A stretch of 64,000 nt of DNA from Sulfuricella sp. (GTDB lineage Bacteria > Pseudomonadota > Gammaproteobacteria > Burkholderiales > Sulfuricellaceae). The DNA is taken from contig JBAZID010000001.1 in assembly GCA_041651995.1 (NCBI GenBank), positions 372,001 to 436,000 of the forward strand. Reading direction: 5' to 3'. Under the pieces are notes generated by a model that was not told the DNA's origin, made no database searches, and saw only the letters and a list, made by a program, of their open reading frames with translations. Numbering within the stretch: position 1 is the stretch's first letter; each line of letters begins with the position of its first letter. Positions 59,284 through 64,000 of the stretch are shown here, piece after piece. The position numbers were made by a program, and so were the translations under genes.

Positions 59284-59736
59284 ATGAGTATTCGCGAAAT
59301 TCTGGCGGCAAAGAAAAACGTCGAAATCCACAGCATCGCTCCCGACCAGTTCATCCATGAGGCGGTTGCGCTCATGACCCGGCACGACATCGGCTCCCTG
59401 GTGGTAAAAGAGCACGACAAGATGATCGGTTTGCTCACTGACCGCCACCTGGTACGCGGACTGAGCAAGGCCAAGTGCAACCTGTGCAACACCCTGGTGC
59501 GCGATGTGATGGTCGTCTCCCCCATCGTCGGCCACCCGGAGGATTCCGTCGACCAGGTGCGGCAAGTCATGACCGAAAATCATATCAGCCACTTGCCGGT
59601 CGTGGATGAAAACGGGCTGATGGGCATTATTTCCTTCTACGATGTCGCCCGTTCCGCCTTGAGCAATGTGGAATTCGAAAACAGGCTGCTCAAGCGCTAC
59701 ATCAAGGATTGGCCGGAGGATGAAGCGGAAAAGTGA
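59284..59736 (+). CDS. CBS-domain protein in the nor cluster
   Basis: A 150-residue protein consisting of two CBS motifs: SIREILAAKKNVEIHSI, then DIGSLVVKEHDKMIGLLTDRHLV and VRDVMVVSPIVGHPEDSVDQVRQVMTENHISHLPVVDENGLMGIISFYD. Adenosine-nucleotide sensing is expected. A CNLC pair in SKAKCNLCNTLVRDVM, between the motifs, is unusual and could respond to NO or metals. ATG at 59284 has GGAGG 8 bases ahead. It stands between the toxin-antitoxin insertion and norD. Confidence 0.85.
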   Translation: MSIREILAAKKNVEIHSIAPDQFIHEAVALMTRHDIGSLVVKEHDKMIGLLTDRHLVRGLSKAKCNLCNTLVRDVMVVSPIVGHPEDSVDQVRQVMTENHISHLPVVDENGLMGIISFYDVARSALSNVEFENRLLKRYIKDWPEDEAEK

Positions 59737-59813
59737 TTTATTTTTCCGCTGCCGGCGAACAGGCATTCCGCCACAACGACGGGGCGGGGTGTTCACAACA
59801 GACTGCCGGCGCC

Positions 59814-59827
59814 TTGCTTTGCATCAA
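59814..59827 (+). promoter_or_regulatory. Near-consensus DNR-type box upstream of norD
   Basis: TTGCTTTGCATCAA matches TTGAT-N4-ATCAA in 9 of 10 half-site bases. With the centre near -41.5, TTTAAA at 59847-59852 would be the -10 box and NorD starts at 59887. Confidence 0.55.
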
Positions 59828-59886
59828 GGCACCGCGCGCCGAATTCTTTAAACTGCCTTCTTCCCCACACATGACGGCTTGAGCAA

Positions 59887-61716
59887 ATGGAAGAACAGGT
59901 CGGCGCCCTCTGGCACAAACTCATTACCGGCGCGGCGGACAAGCGCTACCCCCTTGAAGCGGTCACGCTGGAGCAAATCAGCAAGACCGCCGGCATCGTG
60001 TTCCGCGCCTGGGGTGGCGACAGCGGACTGGCCGTCAAATCCTCGACCGCGACAGAACACGGCGCAAAACGCAGCCTGCTGCAACGCATTGCCGGCAGCA
60101 ATACCAAAGCCGAACTGACCTGGCTGGATGGGGAAACGCTGAACCTGCCCACGTCAATCGACCTTTTCCCCCAGCGCGGATTGAACCGCGATTTATATCT
60201 CTGGCTGATTGCCCTGGCCGCCACCGGATCCGATCCAGCACAGCCCTGGATACGGCGCAACCAGCAAGCCACACTGGATGTTCTGGCCCGCTTTCCCGGC
60301 CTGGCTCCCCGCTACCACCGCCTGGTCGATGCCGTGCTGGCCCAGCGCCCGCTGCCTGAACGCCTGCCGCAGGGCGAACGCGAACAGGAGACGGCCATTC
60401 GCGCTGCGCTGCGGCACCCCGGCAGCGTAGAGCGAATGGCCCGCGCCAAGCGCCCTCCCCAGCCGGTCCACCTGTGGCTGCACCCCACCCCGCCCCCCAG
60501 CGCATCCGCCAGCGGCGGCAGCAGCAACGAACCCGAAAACCATGAAGGCGGCGAGAGCAAGAAAAACGAAAAAGACCGCCGCTACAAGGCGGAGCGGGTC
60601 GAAATGCCGGATGGAAAAGATGGCTTCATGATGTTTTTCCGCGCAGAAAGTATTTTCAGCTGGGCCGAATACATCAAGATCAACCGCCCCACCGAGGAAG
60701 ACGAAGCCCCCGACGAAAGCGCCGCCGAAGATCTGGATAACCTGAGCGTGGCGCAGGATGGCAAGGCCACTGCCTCACGGCTGCGATTCGATCTGGACCT
60801 GCCTTCCGAGCAAGCGGATGACCAGCCGCTCGGCGGCGGCATCCTGTTGCCGGAATGGCATTACAAAAAGCGCCTCATGCAGCCCGGACACTGCCGCTTG
60901 CAGCCCATGGTGGCACGCAATGCCGAGCCACTTCCGCTTCCGGCGCATCTCGGCGCCACCGCACGCCGCCTGCGCAGCCAGTTCGAGGCGCTGGCCCCGG
61001 CCAAGGTGTGGCTCAAGGGACAATTCGACGGCACTGAACTCGACCTCGATGCCTGCGTGCAATTCAGTGCCGACCGTATCGGCGGTTTGCAGGCCCGCGA
61101 GCAGGGGCTATACAAGGCGCATCAATACCGCGACCGCGACCTCGCCTGCCTGCTGCTGGCGGACCTGTCGCTTTCCACCGATGCCTACGCCAGCGATCAC
61201 GCCCGCGTCATCGACGTCATCCGCGACACCCTGTTCCTGTTTTCCGAAGCGCTTTCGGCCACTGGTGACCGTTTCGCGCTTTATGGCTTCTCCTCTCTCA
61301 AGCGCGAAAACATTCGCTTTCATGTACTCAAGGAATTCGAGCACAAATACAACGCTGAAGTACGCGGCCGCATCCAGGCCATCAAACCCGGCTTCTACAC
61401 CCGCATGGGCGCCGCCATCCGCCACTCCAGCCAGCTGCTCGTCAAACAGGCGGCGACGCAGCGCCTGCTGCTGATCCTCACCGACGGCAAGCCCAACGAC
61501 CTCGACCAGTACGAAGGCCGCTACGGCGTCGAAGACACCCGCGTCGCCATCCACGAGGCGCGCCAGATGGGCCTGCGCCCCTTCTGCGTCACCATCGACG
61601 AAAAAGGCAGCAGCTATCTGCCGCACCTGTTCGGCGTCAACGGCTACGTGGTGATCCGCAAACCGGAAGAACTGCCGCGCGAACTGCCGATGCTGTATGC
61701 GCAGCTGACGAGCTAA
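59887..61716 (+). CDS. norD: NorD, NO reductase activation protein (VWA domain)
   Basis: A 609-residue protein with a C-terminal von Willebrand A domain (about 415-605). The metal-ion site DLSLS (about residue 425), TRMGAAIRHSS and LILTDGKPNDLDQY are the three MIDAS parts. The N-terminal 200 residues are helical, followed by a low-complexity linker (PPPSASASGGSSNEP, about 200-225). NorD works with the NorQ ATPase to load iron into NO reductase. Here it is about 3 kb downstream of norQ; a toxin-antitoxin pair, a CBS gene and a ferredoxin lie between them. Confidence 0.93.
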   Translation: MEEQVGALWHKLITGAADKRYPLEAVTLEQISKTAGIVFRAWGGDSGLAVKSSTATEHGAKRSLLQRIAGSNTKAELTWLDGETLNLPTSIDLFPQRGLNRDLYLWLIALAATGSDPAQPWIRRNQQATLDVLARFPGLAPRYHRLVDAVLAQRPLPERLPQGEREQETAIRAALRHPGSVERMARAKRPPQPVHLWLHPTPPPSASASGGSSNEPENHEGGESKKNEKDRRYKAERVEMPDGKDGFMMFFRAESIFSWAEYIKINRPTEEDEAPDESAAEDLDNLSVAQDGKATASRLRFDLDLPSEQADDQPLGGGILLPEWHYKKRLMQPGHCRLQPMVARNAEPLPLPAHLGATARRLRSQFEALAPAKVWLKGQFDGTELDLDACVQFSADRIGGLQAREQGLYKAHQYRDRDLACLLLADLSLSTDAYASDHARVIDVIRDTLFLFSEALSATGDRFALYGFSSLKRENIRFHVLKEFEHKYNAEVRGRIQAIKPGFYTRMGAAIRHSSQLLVKQAATQRLLLILTDGKPNDLDQYEGRYGVEDTRVAIHEARQMGLRPFCVTIDEKGSSYLPHLFGVNGYVVIRKPEELPRELPMLYAQLTS

Positions 61717-61782
61717 CCCCTCATCCCCCTTGTCAGGGGGGGTGCTTGCTCCTCCCCTGACAAGGGGAGGCAGGGAGGGGTT
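61714..61782. repeat. Inverted repeat after norD
   Basis: TAACCCCTCATCCCCCTTGTCAGGGG-type left arm (61714-61739) pairs with the right arm 61753-61782 (CCCCTGACAAGGGG core, then GGAGGGGTTA). The left arm overlaps the norD stop. It probably ends the norD transcript. Confidence 0.7.
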
Positions 61783-61829
61783 AGCTTTTATGACATAATT
61801 TCCCCTTTCAAGGGCACTCAGGCATATAC

Positions 61830-62645
61830 ATGGATTGGCAACCAGCAGGCAGTTTTCAGGACATTCTCTATCACCAGGCGGAAGGCATCGCCCGCATCAC
61901 CATCAACCGTCCCGAGGTGCGCAACGCCTTCCGCCCGCAGACGGTTCAGGAGCTGATGCAGGCCTTCCAGCAGGCGCATCTCGACCCGGAAATCGGCGCC
62001 ATCATCCTCACCGGCGCGGGTGAGCAGGCCTTCTGCTCCGGCGGCGACCAGAAGATACGCGGCGACGATGGCGGCTACCACGATAAAGAAGGCACGCCGC
62101 ATCTCAATGTGCTCGACCTGCAAATGCAGATCCGCCGCCTGCCCAAGCCCGTGGTGGCAATGGTGGCGGGCTACGCCATCGGCGGCGGCCACGTGCTGCA
62201 CCTGGTGTGCGACCTCACCATCGCCGCCGGCAACGCCCGCTTCGGCCAGACCGGGCCGCGCGTCGGCAGCTTTGATGCGGGCCTTGGCGCCGGCTTGCTG
62301 GCACGCGCGGTAGGGCTGAAAAAAGCCAAGGAAATCTGGTTCCTGTGCCGCCAGTACGACGCCAGTCAGGCGCTGGAGATGGGGCTGGTGAACGCGGTAG
62401 TGCCACTGGCCGAACTGGAAACCGAAACCGTCAAATGGTGCCGCGAAATGCTGCAGCACTCGCCCACCGCGCTGCGCATGCTGAAAGCCGCCTTCAACGC
62501 CGACACCGACGGCCTGGCCGGCATCCAGGAACTGGCGGGCAACGCCACCGCCCTCTACTACATGACCCCGGAAGGCCAGGAAGGCCGCAATGCCTGGCTG
62601 GAAAAACGCGCGCCGGATTTCAGCAAATTCCCGCGCCGGCCATGA
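61830..62645 (+). CDS. menB: 1,4-dihydroxy-2-naphthoyl-CoA synthase
   Basis: A 271-residue crotonase-fold enzyme of the MenB type, which closes the naphthoate ring in menaquinone synthesis. MenB-specific segments are present: FCSGGDQKIRGDDGGY (about residue 68), VGSFDAGLGAGLLARAVGLKKAKEIWFLCRQYDA, and the C-terminal EGRNAWLEKRAPDFSKFPRRP (key residues E-R-N-W-L-K-R-P-D-F-F-P-R). Ordinary enoyl-CoA hydratases lack these. No other men genes are in the window. Spacing from norD is about 110 bases and a repeat lies between, so it probably has its own promoter. Confidence 0.92.
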   Translation: MDWQPAGSFQDILYHQAEGIARITINRPEVRNAFRPQTVQELMQAFQQAHLDPEIGAIILTGAGEQAFCSGGDQKIRGDDGGYHDKEGTPHLNVLDLQMQIRRLPKPVVAMVAGYAIGGGHVLHLVCDLTIAAGNARFGQTGPRVGSFDAGLGAGLLARAVGLKKAKEIWFLCRQYDASQALEMGLVNAVVPLAELETETVKWCREMLQHSPTALRMLKAAFNADTDGLAGIQELAGNATALYYMTPEGQEGRNAWLEKRAPDFSKFPRRP

Positions 62646-62662
62646 ACCAACTGAGCACCAAA

Positions 62663-62787
62663 ATGTAGGTTGGGTTAGCGGCCTTATCGCGTAACCCAAC
62701 AAACCCAAAAATTCAAATCCGGTTTTTTTAAGGAGAATTGGGTTTGTTGGGTTACGGTGCAAAAAACGCACCTAACCCAACCTACAT
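62663..62787. mobile_element. MITE-like element, 125 bp
   Basis: Terminal inverted repeats ATGTAGGTTGGGTTAG / CTAACCCAACCTACAT (62663-62678 and 62772-62787) enclose a second inverted pair, GTAACCCAACAAACCCA (62690-62706) and TGGGTTTGTTGGGTTAC (62739-62755). It codes for nothing. The nested palindromes suggest a non-autonomous mobile element. Confidence 0.75.
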
Positions 62788-62824
62788 GACATGGGTAGCC
62801 AGCCTTAATAAACGAGTTAAAACC

Positions 62825-64000
62825 ATGCCCCTAAGCTGGAACGAAATCAAAAGCCGCGCCCTGGGGTTTTCCCGGGAATGGCAAAACGAATCCTCGGAAG
62901 ATGCCGAAGCCAAATCCTTCTGGGACGGCTTTTTCAACATCTTCGGCATCAGCCGCAAACGGCTTGCCTCGTTCGAGGAGCCGGTCAAAAAGCTGGGCGA
63001 CAAGCAGGGCTTCATCGACCTGTTCTGGAAAGGCGTGCTGCTGGTCGAACACAAATCGCGCGGCAAAAATCTCGACAAGGCCTACACCCAGGCGCTGGAC
63101 TACTTTCCCGGCATTGTGGAACGCGACTTGCCCAAATATGTGCTGGTCTCCGACTTCGCCCGCTTTCGCCTCTACGATCTGGAAGAAAACGAACAGCACG
63201 AATTCGAGCTCAAAGACCTGCACAAGAACGTGCGCCTGTTCGGCTTCATCGCCGGGTATCAGACCCACAAGATACAGGAGCAGGACCCGGTCAACATCAA
63301 GGCCGCCGAACGCATGGGCAGGCTGCACGACCAGATGCGCGAAACCGGCTTTGATGGCCACCCGCTGGAACTCTACCTGGTGCGCCTGCTGTTCTGCCTG
63401 TTTGGCGAAGACACCGGCATCTTCGAGCGCCAGCAGTTTCAGGACTACATCGAACAGCGCACCAGCGCTGATGGCAGCGATCTGGCCTATCACCTCAGCG
63501 CCCTGTTTCAGGTGCTCAACACCCCTGAAACCCAGCGTCTGAAAAATCTCGACGAACAACTCGCCGCCTTTCCCTACGTCAACGGCAAACTGTTCGAGGA
63601 AACGCTGCCCATGGCCGGCTTCGACAGCGCCATGCGCCAGTCCCTGCTTGACTGCTGCGCGCTCGACTGGAGCCGCATTTCCCCCGCCATTTTCGGCTCG
63701 CTGTTTCAGTCCATCATGGACAAACAGGCGCGCCGCAATCTCGGCGCGCACTACACCAGCGAAAAGAACATCCTCAAGCTCATCAAGCCGCTGTTCCTCG
63801 ATGCGCTATGGGCCGAATTCAACAAGGCCAAAAGCAACAAGAACAAGCTGTTCGAATTTCACAAGAAACTGCGCGACCTGACATTTTTCGACCCCGCCTG
63901 CGGCTGCGGCAACTTCCTCGTCATCGCCTACCGCGAACTGCGCCTGCTGGAACTCGAAGTCCTGCGCGCCTCGCGCGCCAGCGAACAGCTCACGCTGGAC
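62825..64000 (+). CDS. MmeI-like type II restriction-modification enzyme, partial
   Basis: The first 392 codons of a large protein, cut by the right edge. The N-terminal nuclease part has the D-x9-E-x-K arrangement known from MmeI: D65 in GFIDLFW and E75/K77 in LLVEHKSRG. A helical spacer follows (about 150-340), with LGAHYTSEKNILKLIKPLFLDALW just before the methyltransferase. SAM motif I is FFDPACGCGNFLVIAYREL at about residue 354, with Cys where Ser is most common. Such single-chain enzymes cut and methylate DNA; a target-recognition domain should lie beyond the window. ATG at 62825 directly follows the MITE-like element. Confidence 0.88.
   Translation, partial: MPLSWNEIKSRALGFSREWQNESSEDAEAKSFWDGFFNIFGISRKRLASFEEPVKKLGDKQGFIDLFWKGVLLVEHKSRGKNLDKAYTQALDYFPGIVERDLPKYVLVSDFARFRLYDLEENEQHEFELKDLHKNVRLFGFIAGYQTHKIQEQDPVNIKAAERMGRLHDQMRETGFDGHPLELYLVRLLFCLFGEDTGIFERQQFQDYIEQRTSADGSDLAYHLSALFQVLNTPETQRLKNLDEQLAAFPYVNGKLFEETLPMAGFDSAMRQSLLDCCALDWSRISPAIFGSLFQSIMDKQARRNLGAHYTSEKNILKLIKPLFLDALWAEFNKAKSNKNKLFEFHKKLRDLTFFDPACGCGNFLVIAYRELRLLELEVLRASRASEQLTLD

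Overview
The window looks like a chromosome segment of a high-GC, respiratory betaproteobacterium. A Nitrosomonadales/Sulfuricellaceae-type sulfur or iron oxidiser is a reasonable guess from gene content, but nothing here fixes the genus. Genes are tightly packed, often with 4-base ATGA overlaps. Gaps carry short palindromic repeats. I saw no rRNA, tRNA, CRISPR array, transposase or integrase.

Layout. (1) 1-9512, minus strand: 11 genes of a contractile injection system of the extracellular (eCIS/PVC/Afp-like) kind, running from sheath and tube to the spike, which is cut by the left edge. A 505-base gap with a repeated 9-mer precedes it. (2) 10018-19103: an RNA pseudouridine synthase-like protein, VF530 protein, RppH, a CBS protein, a MacA/LolD-like adaptor-ATPase-two-permease exporter, an iron-type alcohol dehydrogenase and a zinc-sensor diguanylate cyclase. 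(3) 30145 down to 19160, minus strand: a compact five-gene operon encoding a 1858-residue secreted protein, a fibronectin-III protein, an outer-membrane barrel, a small exported protein and a spermidine-synthase fold. I know no characterised system with this composition; it is my best candidate for an undescribed one. (4) 30386-46660: proS, a lytic transglycosylase with a palindrome inside its signal-peptide coding region, a hemerythrin, an adaptor/TolC/thioredoxin operon, a PilZ protein, YihY, WrbA, leuA, a DNR-type Crp/Fnr regulator, and class III ribonucleotide reductase whose glycyl-radical domain is a separate in-frame ORF.

(5) 46851-61716: a nitric-oxide island: NnrS and NnrS-like membrane proteins, hemerythrin, two DUF2249 proteins, norCB, norEF, norQ, a NapH-like ferredoxin and norD. 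Three clear TTGAT-N4-(A/G)TCAA boxes and one near match lie upstream of these genes. The regulator at 42932-43645 lacks the FNR cysteine cluster but keeps the FNR-type recognition helix, so it is the obvious candidate for reading them. A Phd/VapC module sits inside this island, bracketed by a perfect 118-bp duplication of the 3' end of the ferredoxin gene. (6) 61830-64000: menB (menaquinone synthesis), a 125-bp MITE-like element, and the first 392 codons of an MmeI-like restriction-modification enzyme.
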